In this document: one piece after another, positions 26,970 through 34,216 of the stretch
Layout: each line of letters starts with the position of its first letter
Position numbering within the stretch: position 1 is the stretch's first letter
Source: Sedimenticola thiotaurini
GTDB lineage: Bacteria; Pseudomonadota; Gammaproteobacteria; Chromatiales; Chromatiaceae
Assembly (NCBI GenBank): GCA_011051715.1
Contig: DRKP01000076.1
Location: 1-34,216 of the forward strand
Direction of reading: 5' to 3'
DNA: 34,216 bases
Made by a program: the position numbers and the translations under genes
The notes under the pieces: model-generated
Told to the model about the DNA's origin: nothing
Seen by the model: only the letters and a program-made list of their open reading frames with translations
Database searches by the model: none

Positions 26970-28655
26970 ATGGACGCCAGGGTCGAACAGCGCAGCGAAC
27001 GCCGGCTGTACCGTTTCCACGGCGGCCTGCACCTGCCCGACAACAAGCACCAGTCCACCGGCCAGCCGGTGCGCCCGGCCGCCCTCCCCACGCTGCTGGT
27101 GCTGCCGCTGAGCCAGCACATCGGCGCCCCGGCCAAGCCCCTGGTCGCCCCCGGCGACAGCGTGCTCAAGGGACAGATGATCGCCGCCGCCCAGGGGGCG
27201 GTGAGCGCGCCGGTGCACGCCTCCAGCTCCGGTACCGTGGTCGCGGTGGAGAAGCGCCCGGTGCCCCATCCCTCCGGCCTGCCCGCGCCCTGCATCGTCA
27301 TCGAGACCGACGGCGAGGAGCGCTGGGCCGAGCTGCCCGAGCCCTGGCCGGATTTCGAACAGAGGAGCGCGGACGAGCTGATCCAGCGGATCCGCGACGC
27401 CGGCATCGTCGGCATGGGCGGCGCCGCCTTCCCCACCAGCGTCAAGCTGGACCCGGACCGTCCCATCGACACCCTGGTGATCAACGGTGCCGAGTGCGAA
27501 CCCTACATCACCTGCGACGACATGCTGATGCGCGAGCGCGCTGACCGGGTGATCGCGGGTGTCGCCGTGCTGCGCCACCTGCTCGGGGTGAGGCAGTGCC
27601 TGATCGGGATCGAGGACAACAAGCCGGAGGCGATCGGGGCCATGACCCGGGCGCTGGCGGAGCGGGACCTGCCCGCGACCGAGGTGGTGGTGATCCCCAC
27701 CCGCTACCCCAGCGGCGGCGAGAAGCAGCTGATCCGCGTCCTCACCGGCAAGGAGGTGCCCTCGGGCGGCATCCCCGCCCACGTCGGCATCGTCTGCCAC
27801 AACGTGGGCACAGCGGCGGCCGTGGCCGATGCGGTACTGGAGGGGAAACCCCTGATCTCGCGCATCGTCACCCTCACCGGCGAGGGGATCGCCGCGCCCT
27901 GCAACCTGGAGGTGGCGGTGGGCAGCCTGGCGTCGGAGCTGATCGGCCAGGCCGGTGGCTACAGCGCCCGGGCCTCCCACCTGATCCTGGGCGGGCCGAT
28001 GATGGGCTTCGCCCTGCCTGACGACGGCGTCCCCATCACCAAGGCGGCCAACTGCCTGCTGGCCGCCAGCGAGCGGGAGGATCCGGACCCCGGACCGGCG
28101 CTCGCCTGCATCCGCTGCGGCCGCTGCGCCGAGGCCTGTCCCGTCACCCTGCTGCCGCAGCAGATGTACTGGTACGCGAAGGCAAAGGACCTGGAGAAGG
28201 TGCAGGAGTACAACCTGTTCGACTGCATCGAGTGCGGCTGCTGCGCCTATGTCTGCCCCTCCCACATTCCCCTGGTGCAGTATTACCGCTATGCCAAGAA
28301 CGAGTGCTGGGACCAGGAACGGGAACGCAAAAAGGCCGAGCATGCGCGCCAGCGCCACGAGGCGCGGGTGGCCCGGCTGGCACGCCTGGAGGCGGAGAAG
28401 AAGGCGCGGCTGAAGAAGAAGAAGGCGGCGCTGAAGAAGAAACCGGACGCCGCCGGGGGCGCCGCCGACCCGAAGAAGGCGGCCATCGAGGCGGCCATGA
28501 AGCGGGCGGCGGAGAAGAAGGCGAAACTGGCGCAGGAGGGGGTGACACCGGCCAACACCGAGGCGCTGACCGAGGCACAGCAGCGCCAGATCGAACAGGC
28601 GGAGGCGCGCCGCAAGGAGGCCTCCGACGGGAAACAGACCAGCGAGAGCCCCTGA
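26970..28655 (+). CDS. rnfC: Rnf electron transport complex subunit C
   Basis: Peripheral subunit of 561 residues that exchanges electrons with NAD(H). Features: N-terminal biotin-like fold region (about 40-110), NADH/FMN-binding region including GMGGAAFPTSVKL (148-160) and INGAECEPYITCDD (171-184), an SLBB region, and two [4Fe-4S] motifs, Cys380/383/386/390 and Cys419/422/425/429. Residues 450-561 are a charged Lys/Ala/Glu tail, probably helical, shorter than the long repeat tail of E. coli RsxC. The frame is open upstream, but MDARVEQRSERRLYRFHGGLHLP fits the family start at 26970, two bases after rnfB. Confidence 0.95.
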   Translation: MDARVEQRSERRLYRFHGGLHLPDNKHQSTGQPVRPAALPTLLVLPLSQHIGAPAKPLVAPGDSVLKGQMIAAAQGAVSAPVHASSSGTVVAVEKRPVPHPSGLPAPCIVIETDGEERWAELPEPWPDFEQRSADELIQRIRDAGIVGMGGAAFPTSVKLDPDRPIDTLVINGAECEPYITCDDMLMRERADRVIAGVAVLRHLLGVRQCLIGIEDNKPEAIGAMTRALAERDLPATEVVVIPTRYPSGGEKQLIRVLTGKEVPSGGIPAHVGIVCHNVGTAAAVADAVLEGKPLISRIVTLTGEGIAAPCNLEVAVGSLASELIGQAGGYSARASHLILGGPMMGFALPDDGVPITKAANCLLAASEREDPDPGPALACIRCGRCAEACPVTLLPQQMYWYAKAKDLEKVQEYNLFDCIECGCCAYVCPSHIPLVQYYRYAKNECWDQERERKKAEHARQRHEARVARLARLEAEKKARLKKKKAALKKKPDAAGGAADPKKAAIEAAMKRAAEKKAKLAQEGVTPANTEALTEAQQRQIEQAEARRKEASDGKQTSESP

Positions 28656-28661
28656 CCGCCC

Positions 28662-29705
28662 ATGCACTTCTCCATCACCAACTCGCCCCACACCGACCGC
28701 CCCAACAGCGTGGTCGAGAACATGCTGTGGGTGATCATCGCCCTGGTGCCGGGCACCATCGCCCTGACCTGGTACTTCGGCTGGGGCGTGGTGATCCACA
28801 TGGTACTGGCCGGTGTCGCGGCGATTGCCGCCGAGGCCTTCGTGTTGAGGTTGCGAAGGCGTCCCGTGAAACCGGCGATCGCCGACCTCAGCGCCCTGGT
28901 CACCGCCCTGCTGTTCGCGGTGGCGATTCCGCCGCTGCTGCCATGGTGGATCACCCTGATCGGCATCCTGTTCGCCATCATCGTGGTCAAGCAGCTCTAC
29001 GGCGGCCTCGGCTACAACCCGTTCAACCCGGCCATGGCCGCCTACGTGCTGGTGCTGGTCTCCTACCCGGTGGACATGACCACCTGGCTGGCACCGCGCA
29101 TGCTCGATCCCCATCCCCTCGACTTCCTGCAGACCCTGGGCGTGATCTTCGGCCAGGGCCTGCCCCAGGGCATGACCTGGGACGCGATGACCTCCGCCAC
29201 ACCGCTGGACGTGATGCGCACCGAGCTGGACATGAACAAGATGATCAGTGAGATCCGCCAGAGCCCGTTGTGGGGGGACTTCGGCGGCCGCGGCTGGGAG
29301 TGGGTCGGCAACTGGTTCCTGCTCGGTGGCCTGATCCTGCTGTACAAGCGGGTGATCACCTGGCGCATCCCGGTCGCCTTCCTCGGCGGCCTGCTGGTGA
29401 TGGCGATGCTGTTCCACTTCCTGGACCAGGAGGCCTACCCGTTCGGGCTGTTCCACGTCTTCAGCGGCGGTACCATCCTCGGCGCCTTCTTCATCGCCAC
29501 CGATCCGGTCACCGCCAGCACCACCCCGCGGGGGCAGCTGATCTACGGTGCCCTGATCGGTATCCTGATCTACATCATCCGCACCTGGGGCGGTTATCCC
29601 GACGCGGTGGCCTTCGCCGTGCTGCTGATGAACCTGGCCGCCCCCACCATCGACTACTACACCCAGCCGCGGGTGTTCGGGCACCGGGAGGCGGACGGTG
29701 AATAG
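28662..29705 (+). CDS. rnfD: Rnf electron transport complex subunit D
   Basis: Integral membrane subunit of 347 residues related to NqrB. FMN is attached through phosphodiester linkage to threonine; the flavinylation motif DAMTSAT gives Thr180. Other markers are GGLGYNPFNPAMAAYVL (114-130) and GTILGAFFIATDPVTAS near the C-terminus. About ten membrane segments. Starts six bases after rnfC and overlaps rnfG by eight bases. Confidence 0.95.
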   Translation: MHFSITNSPHTDRPNSVVENMLWVIIALVPGTIALTWYFGWGVVIHMVLAGVAAIAAEAFVLRLRRRPVKPAIADLSALVTALLFAVAIPPLLPWWITLIGILFAIIVVKQLYGGLGYNPFNPAMAAYVLVLVSYPVDMTTWLAPRMLDPHPLDFLQTLGVIFGQGLPQGMTWDAMTSATPLDVMRTELDMNKMISEIRQSPLWGDFGGRGWEWVGNWFLLGGLILLYKRVITWRIPVAFLGGLLVMAMLFHFLDQEAYPFGLFHVFSGGTILGAFFIATDPVTASTTPRGQLIYGALIGILIYIIRTWGGYPDAVAFAVLLMNLAAPTIDYYTQPRVFGHREADGE

Positions 29706-30339
29706 ACATCCGATCGTCCTCGCCGCCATCATCCTCACCCTGTTCGCCGTTGCCGGCAGCGGCCTGGTCGCCTTCACCTATACCCAGACCGCGGATCGCA
29801 TCGAGCGCAACGAAAGGGAGGCGGTGCTGCGCCAGCTGCACGCGCTGGTGCCGGCCGACAGCATCGACAACGACATCCTGACGGACACGGTCACCATCAG
29901 CGCACCGGAGCTGATGGGCGGGGAGAAGACCCTGGTCTATCTGGGCCGCAAGGGAGGCCAGCCGGTGGCCGCGGTGTTCACCCCGGTGGTGCCCAACGGC
30001 TATGGCGGCCCGATCAAGCTGCTGGTGGCGGTGCGGACCGATGGCACGCTGGGCGGGGTCCGGGTGATCTCCCACCACGAGACCCCCGGTCTCGGAGACA
30101 AGGTGGAAGAGCGCAAGTCCGACTGGGTCTACGGCTTCAACGGCAAGTCCCTGCAGGACCCGCCGCTGGAGAAGTGGAAGGTGAAGCGCGACGGTGGCTA
30201 CTTCGACCAGTTCACCGGCGCCACCATCACCCCCCGCTCCATCGTCAAGGCGGTGAAGAACACCCTGATCTGGTACCGGGACCACGGCAGATCCCTGTTC
30301 CAGGCGGAGAGCGGGAAGGGAAAGGGAAAGGAAGCGTGA
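29698..30339 (+). CDS. rnfG: Rnf electron transport complex subunit G
   Basis: Subunit of 213 residues with one N-terminal helix (about 5-27) and a periplasmic FMN-binding domain. The covalent FMN site is Thr176 in QFTGAT. ETPGLGDKVEERKSDW (128-143) is also typical. The GTG start at 29698 lies inside rnfD, so translation is coupled. The 151-bp gap that follows is the only large one in the operon. An ApbE-type flavin transferase, needed for attachment, is not in the window. Confidence 0.95.
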   Translation: MNRHPIVLAAIILTLFAVAGSGLVAFTYTQTADRIERNEREAVLRQLHALVPADSIDNDILTDTVTISAPELMGGEKTLVYLGRKGGQPVAAVFTPVVPNGYGGPIKLLVAVRTDGTLGGVRVISHHETPGLGDKVEERKSDWVYGFNGKSLQDPPLEKWKVKRDGGYFDQFTGATITPRSIVKAVKNTLIWYRDHGRSLFQAESGKGKGKEA

Positions 30340-30490
30340 CCGGGCCATCGCCACAGAGGGCGGGGAGCGCTGCGTGATCCCGGGAAACCCGGTCACCGGC
30401 TGCATCTCCGACGGTATCGAAGGACACTGTGCTCTCTATGGCGTTGTGGTTCACTTGCCAAAGCAGGCATGACCTGCATCGAGTCGCGAA
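30336..30490 (+). other. Structured rnfG-rnfE intergenic gap
   Basis: An otherwise tight operon opens by 151 bp here. GTGACCGGG (30336-30344) is exactly inverted at CCCGGTCAC (30388-30396); inside that, CCGGG-AAA-CCCGG makes a small hairpin. A further stem GCAGG/CCTGC (30463-30477) lies just before the rnfE ATG. No U-tract and no convincing ORF. Possible roles are partial attenuation, RNA processing or a decayed insertion. Confidence 0.4.
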
Positions 30491-31186
30491 ATGAGCAACG
30501 AAAGCTACGGCAGACTGATCAAGGACGGACTCTGGAGCAACAACCAGGCGCTGGTGGCACTGCTTGGCCTGTGCCCGCTGCTGGCGGTGACCAACAGCGC
30601 CGTCAACGGCATCGGCCTGGGACTGGCCACCGCCGCGGTGCTGACCCTGTCCAACGCCACCGTCTCGCTGATCCGCAACTGGGTGCGGCCGGAGGTACGG
30701 CTGCCGGTGTTCGTCATCGTCATCGCCTCCTTCGTCACCGCCGTGGAGCTGAGCATGAACGCCTGGTTCCACGAGTTGTACAAGATCCTCGGCATCTTCA
30801 TCCCACTGATCGTGACCAATTGCGCCATCATCGGTCGCGCCGAGGCATTCGCCTCCAAGAACACCCTGGGCCGCTCCATCGTCGACGGACTGGCCATGGG
30901 CATCGGCTTCACCCTGGTCCTGGCCACCCTCGGCAGCCTGCGGGAACTGGTCGGGCAGGGGACCCTGTTCGACCAGGCGGACCTTATGTTCGGCCCGGCC
31001 GCCGCCGGACTCACCATGAGTGTGGGGGCGGGATACAAGGGCATGCTGCTGGCGATCCTGCCGCCCGGGGCCTTTCTCGGCCTCGGTTTCCTGATCGCGC
31101 TGAAGAACGTCATCGATCAGCGCCAGGCGGCCGCCGCCGAGAAGGCGCCGGCCACAGAGGCGACCGCACAGCCCAGCGCCGGCTGA
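30491..31186 (+). CDS. rnfE: Rnf electron transport complex subunit E
   Basis: Six-helix membrane subunit of 231 residues, homologous to RnfA. Cys28 in [17 protein letters not shown] and Cys111 in [17 protein letters not shown] complete the four-cysteine set for the intramembrane [2Fe-2S] cluster. The Ala-rich tail ([19 protein letters not shown]) is dispensable-looking. The ribosome site is weak. Its TGA (31184-31186) overlaps the edge of the solo repeat end, after which the convergent kinase gene ends 40 bases later. No rnfH is seen. Confidence 0.95.
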   Translation: MSNESYGRLIKDGLWSNNQALVALLGLCPLLAVTNSAVNGIGLGLATAAVLTLSNATVSLIRNWVRPEVRLPVFVIVIASFVTAVELSMNAWFHELYKILGIFIPLIVTNCAIIGRAEAFASKNTLGRSIVDGLAMGIGFTLVLATLGSLRELVGQGTLFDQADLMFGPAAAGLTMSVGAGYKGMLLAILPPGAFLGLGFLIALKNVIDQRQAAAAEKAPATEATAQPSAG

Positions 31187-31227
31187 TCCCGGCGCGATCA
31201 TCGCGTTCCCGGGTGAAACATTCGGGC
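31185..31227. mobile_element. Solo right end of the 246-bp repeat element
   Basis: 43 bases matching the right ends of copies 1 (8376-8418) and 2, ending in the terminal repeat CGGGTGAAACATTCGGGC (31210-31227). The left 200 bp are absent. It fills the whole space between two convergent genes: its first bases fall in the rnfE TGA and its last base is part of the kinase TAG. It folds as CCCGG-CGCGAT (31188-31198) with ATCGCG and CCGGG (31200-31205, 31209-31213), an 11-bp stem with a three-base bulge. It may act as a transcription end for both genes. Confidence 0.65.
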
Positions 31228-32912
31228 TAACGCTCATCCGGCTCCTTGGCAAGCAGGGCCGACACCGCCTGCCACAGTGGTTCGACCGTCACCGGCTTCA
31301 CCAGGAAGCCGGTATGGGGGGTATCCGGGATCAGATGGCGCCCCCGGTAGCCGATGAAGAGCACCGGCAGGGAGGTCCCCAGGTGCTCCCGGATCACGTC
31401 CGCCAGTCGCCGGATATCGACCCCCTCGGGCGTGTCGGAGATCATCGCCAGGTCGATCCCCTCCTCCGCTTCGCCGATGGCTGCGACCACCCCGGACAGA
31501 TCTGCAATCCGCGCCACCGGCCGGCACAGGATCCGCAGCTCGGTGCAGGCATCGCGCAGGGTCCGCAGGCTGCGTTCGTCGACCTCGAACGCCAGCGCCC
31601 GCAATGGCCGGTCGTCATTGAGCTGTATCCGTTCCGAGAACTCGGCCGCCAGCAGCGGCAGTTCGAGCCAGAAGCAGGAACCCTCGCCCGGCCGGCTGTC
31701 GAAACCGATCCGGCCCTCCATCAGGTGGACCAGGCTGCGGGCCACCGTCGTGCCCAGCCCGGTGCCGCCGGCTGCGGGATCGGCCTGCCAGAAACGTTCG
31801 AACACCCGGGAGCGCTGCTCCGCCGCGATGCCGATCCCGGTGTCGCGCACCTCGATCCGCAACCATCCCTGTCCATGCCGGTCACGCCGTTCCAGTGGTC
31901 GGACCACCACCTCCACATGGCCCCTGTCGGTGAACTTGATGGCATTGCCCACCAGGTTGAACAGGATCTGCTTCAGGCGCAGCTCATCCCCCACCCCCAC
32001 CCGGGGCAGGCGGGCATCGATATGGCAGATCAGCTCCAGTCCCTTGTCCAGGGCGCGGTTGGACAACGCCTCGCAGACATCACGCACTGCCGTGCGCAGC
32101 TCGAACGGTGTCCATTCCAGGCGCAGGTCACTGGACCCGATGCGGGAAAAATCGAGCACGTCGCCGATCAGCGCGTTCAGCAGAACCGCCGACGAGGCGA
32201 TGGTCTCCACGTACTCCTCCTGCTGGCGTGTCAGTGGCGTCTCCTGCAGTTTCCGGGCGATGCCACGGATCCCTCCCAGAGGCCCCCGCAGTTCCTGGGT
32301 CATGGTGGAGAGGAACAGCTCCCGCGCCTGGGCCGAGCGCTCCGCCTCCAGCTGCGCATGGTAGAGTCTGCCGAGCAGCTGGCGCTGGTACAGGGGCAGG
32401 GCGAACAGCACCAGCAGGTAGAAGGCGGCCTCCAGGGGCGCGGCAGCCCAGCCACCGGTCAGCAGCAGGACCACACTGTAGGAGACGATACTCACCACCG
32501 AGGCGACATTGAGGTAATTGCGTCCATAGCGGGCACCGTAGCCGACGAAGATCCAGATATAGAGCAGAAAGAAGGGGCTGAAGGCCTGTCCGGTCAGGTA
32601 GATCGCGGCACTCACCGCGCTGATGTCGGTCAGCAGTCCCAGGTAGATCCTGGCCGGCCAGTAGGGACGCCGGATCACGCTGAACAGGAAGCCGAGCGAA
32701 GTGCCGAGATAGATCCCGAACAGCCAGAAGATGCCCCTGCTGTCCCCCTGGTAGTAGCCGGCATAGGAGGCGACCCCGAAATAGAGCGAAGCGAACAGCC
32801 ACATGCCCATGCGGATGATCGCAGACTTGAACTCGGGACTGCCGGAGAGGGAGCGGACCGGACGCTCGGCCGCCGGTTGTCCCGCGCGATCGGACCCGGG
32901 CCAGTTGATCAC
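31227..32912 (-). CDS. Degenerate RpfC-like hybrid sensor histidine kinase
   Basis: Membrane protein of 561 residues. About five to six helices lie between 30 and 176, resembling the sensor region of RpfC-type kinases; then comes a dimerisation/H-box segment (about 190-255), a HATPase_c domain (about 270-420) and a receiver-like C-terminus (about 436-556). The ATP-binding boxes are intact: N box NLVGNAIKF (Asn323), G1 DTGIGI (357-362), G2 GGTGLG (382-387). The H box reads FLSTMTQELRGPL: the phospho-accepting His is replaced by Gln206 (codon CAG). In the receiver, acidic Asp445-Glu446 and Lys539 remain, but the phospho-Asp position reads Ser492 (or is shifted to Asp493). Autophosphorylation in the normal way is therefore unlikely. 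GTG start after GGGGGG. Its TAG overlaps a repeat terminus. No partner regulator is adjacent. Confidence 0.85.
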   Translation of the reverse strand: MINWPGSDRAGQPAAERPVRSLSGSPEFKSAIIRMGMWLFASLYFGVASYAGYYQGDSRGIFWLFGIYLGTSLGFLFSVIRRPYWPARIYLGLLTDISAVSAAIYLTGQAFSPFFLLYIWIFVGYGARYGRNYLNVASVVSIVSYSVVLLLTGGWAAAPLEAAFYLLVLFALPLYQRQLLGRLYHAQLEAERSAQARELFLSTMTQELRGPLGGIRGIARKLQETPLTRQQEEYVETIASSAVLLNALIGDVLDFSRIGSSDLRLEWTPFELRTAVRDVCEALSNRALDKGLELICHIDARLPRVGVGDELRLKQILFNLVGNAIKFTDRGHVEVVVRPLERRDRHGQGWLRIEVRDTGIGIAAEQRSRVFERFWQADPAAGGTGLGTTVARSLVHLMEGRIGFDSRPGEGSCFWLELPLLAAEFSERIQLNDDRPLRALAFEVDERSLRTLRDACTELRILCRPVARIADLSGVVAAIGEAEEGIDLAMISDTPEGVDIRRLADVIREHLGTSLPVLFIGYRGRHLIPDTPHTGFLVKPVTVEPLWQAVSALLAKEPDER

Positions 32913-32934
32913 GGCACAAGAACCCCCCGTTGAA

Positions 32935-32943
32935 TGCTAGACT
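32935..32943 (+). promoter_or_regulatory. Probable extended -10 promoter of nth
   Basis: TGCTAGACT, one base from the proS and purM motifs, 38 bases before the nth ATG and just upstream of the divergent kinase start. No clear -35. Confidence 0.45.
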
Positions 32944-32980
32944 GCGCTCCATTCTACTGTGAGGCAGGGCATTTCAGTAC

Positions 32981-33637
32981 ATGAACCAGGAAAAACGCCG
33001 CCAGATCTTCGAGCGTCTGCGGGCGGCCAACCCCACCCCGACCACCGAACTGAACTACCGGACCCCGTTCGAACTGCTGATCGCGGTGATCCTTTCCGCC
33101 CAGTCCACGGACCGGGGCGTCAACAAGGCCACTGCGAAGCTGTTCCGGGTGGCCAACACCCCCCAGGCGATGCTGGAGCTGGGGGAAGAGGGCCTGCGAC
33201 AGTACATCCGCACCATCGGCCTGTACAACACCAAGGCGAAGAACATCATCCGCACCTGTGCCATCCTGGTCGAGAAGTACGGTGGCGAGGTCCCGGCGGA
33301 GCGCCGGGCGCTGGAGTCGCTGCCAGGCGTGGGCCGCAAGACCGCCAACGTGATCCTGAACACCGCCTTCGGGCATCCCACCATGGCGGTGGACACCCAC
33401 ATCTTCCGTGTCGCCAACCGCACCGGCCTGGCCCGTGGCAGGACCGTGTTGGAGGTGGAGAAGAAGCTGCTCCGCTGGATCCCCAAGGAGTTTCTGCAGG
33501 ATGCCCACCACTGGCTGATCCTGCATGGTCGCTACACCTGTACCGCCAGGAAACCCCGCTGCGGCTCCTGTGTCATCGAGGACCTGTGCGAATACAAGGA
33601 GAAGAACCCGGGGCCTGTCGACCAGGCCCGGGACTGA
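32981..33637 (+). CDS. nth: Endonuclease III
   Basis: Bifunctional DNA glycosylase/AP lyase of 218 residues that removes oxidised pyrimidines in base excision repair. The helix-hairpin-helix LPGVGRKTANVILN contains the catalytic Lys120; Asp138 is in VDTHIFRVANR. The [4Fe-4S] cysteines are Cys187, Cys194, Cys197 and Cys203, the E. coli positions. In E. coli nth directly follows the rsx (rnf) genes; here the antisense kinase gene separates them. No strong ribosome site. DUF1841 follows after five bases. Confidence 0.96.
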   Translation: MNQEKRRQIFERLRAANPTPTTELNYRTPFELLIAVILSAQSTDRGVNKATAKLFRVANTPQAMLELGEEGLRQYIRTIGLYNTKAKNIIRTCAILVEKYGGEVPAERRALESLPGVGRKTANVILNTAFGHPTMAVDTHIFRVANRTGLARGRTVLEVEKKLLRWIPKEFLQDAHHWLILHGRYTCTARKPRCGSCVIEDLCEYKEKNPGPVDQARD

Positions 33638-33642
33638 AGCCC

Positions 33643-34074
33643 ATGTTTGGAAACGACCGTACCGGCATGCGCCGGGTATTCACCGAGGCCTGGCGCAAAC
33701 AGCAGCAGGGGGAGGCGATGGATCCGCTGGAGACCCTGATCGCCGACATCGTGCGCCAGCATCCGGAATACCATGAACTGCTGCAGGACCCGGAGCGGGC
33801 CCTGGAGCGGGATTTCTCGCCCGACGGCGGAGAGACCAACCCATTCCTGCACCTGGGCATGCACATCAGCCTGCAGGAACAGGTCGGCACCGACCGACCC
33901 GCCGGCATCACCCTGCTCTACCGCCGGCTGGTGATGAAGACCGGCGATCCACACCAGGCCGAGCACCGGATGATGGAATGCCTGGGCCGGATGCTGTGGG
34001 AGGCCCAGCGCGCCGGCCGCATGCCCGACGAGGCGGCCTATCTGGCATGCGTGCGGCGATTGGTCGAGGGGTGA
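33643..34074 (+). CDS. DUF1841 family protein
   Basis: Cytoplasmic protein of 143 residues, function unknown. The family pattern is clear: N-terminal FGNDRTGMRRVFTEAW, the central NPFLHLGMHISLQEQVGTDRPAGI (the best-conserved block), and C-terminal HQAEHRMMECLGRMLWEAQR. No signal peptide or membrane helix. The frame is open to 32959, but the start at 33643, five bases after nth, fits the family. Linkage to nth is common in related bacteria, hinting at co-expression rather than proving a repair role. Confidence 0.9.
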   Translation: MFGNDRTGMRRVFTEAWRKQQQGEAMDPLETLIADIVRQHPEYHELLQDPERALERDFSPDGGETNPFLHLGMHISLQEQVGTDRPAGITLLYRRLVMKTGDPHQAEHRMMECLGRMLWEAQRAGRMPDEAAYLACVRRLVEG

Positions 34075-34216
34075 GGGCCTGCGGCCGAGGGCCGAGGAAC
34101 TACAGGGCAGTGGGCCGAGAAATATTAACCCGGCAACCTAATATGTCGTATTCAGAGCCTCAGGCATCTTCCCTGTCAAGGCGCGTGCCGCAGGCAAGGG
34201 TGGTTCCCGTGGCAAG
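34075..34216. other. Non-coding right edge of the window
   Basis: No gene is seen in these 142 bases. GGCAAG occurs twice (at about 34193 and 34211), and the last 35 or so bases have the look of a dispersed repeat, but no second copy is in the window and the edge cuts it off. Confidence 0.3.

Noticed and set aside
26562-29777. 1071-codon antisense frame across rnfB-rnfD
   Set aside because: Same shadow effect; His/Gly/Gln-rich and lies opposite well-identified Rnf subunits.
34075-34216. CRISPR or insertion sequence end at the right edge
   Set aside because: No regular repeats or spacers and no transposase; only one six-base direct repeat is visible.

Overview
This is a GC-rich, densely coded stretch of a gammaproteobacterial chromosome. 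Most genes are housekeeping, and several neighbourhoods match old gammaproteobacterial gene order: purM-purN near hda and an arsC-like gene, mrp divergent from metG, and rnfABCDGE close to nth. Protein lengths and catalytic residues often fall at the E. coli positions (FabA His70/Asp84, OxyR Cys199/Cys208, Nth Lys120/Asp138). A DsrE-family protein, DUF1841 and a complete Rnf complex would suit a Chromatiales-type or sulfur-oxidising lineage. That is inference; no rRNA, tRNA or phage gene is visible to settle it.

Layout. 74-2755 (-): lapG-lapD, the c-di-GMP controlled periplasmic protease switch. 2904-5243 (+): proS and fabA. 5256-7209: oxyR (-) and cpdA (+), divergent. 7404-8123 (-): sfsA. 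8452-9219 (+): an exported Pro/Tyr/Gly-rich protein. 9305-11385 (-): yihY-type membrane protein, TlpA-like thioredoxin, acylphosphatase. 11471-13136 (+): arsC-like, wrbA-like and hda, with overlapping start and stop codons. 13476-15159 (-): DUF2066 protein and CDP-alcohol phosphatidyltransferase. 15334-17800 (+): purM, purN, DUF3108. 17841-18407 (-): dcd. 18417-20717 (+): a PlpD-like patatin with an outer-membrane barrel. 20873-22019 (+): an unknown protein and a DsrE-family protein. 22286-23377 (-): mrp. 23654-25693 (+): metG. 25800-31186 (+): rnfABCDGE. 31227-32912 (-): a degenerate hybrid sensor kinase. 32981-34074 (+): nth and DUF1841.

The most unusual non-coding content is a repeat family. 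Two copies of a 246-bp element with 18-bp terminal inverted repeats (8173-8418 and 13231-13476) share a right end with a solo 43-bp fragment at 31185-31227. In two of the three places the right terminus supplies the TAG stop codon of a gene converging on it, and at the third copy the fragment fills the whole space between two convergent genes. The right end carries a hairpin whose substitutions between copies keep pairing as G-U wobble. No transposase is present, so these look like MITE-type non-autonomous elements, possibly reused as gene ends.

The most unusual protein is the kinase at 31227-32912. It keeps its ATP-binding boxes but has Gln where the phospho-accepting His belongs, and its receiver-like C-terminus appears to lack the phospho-Asp. 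No complete new defence or mobile system is visible; the rest is core metabolism, translation, redox and envelope functions.
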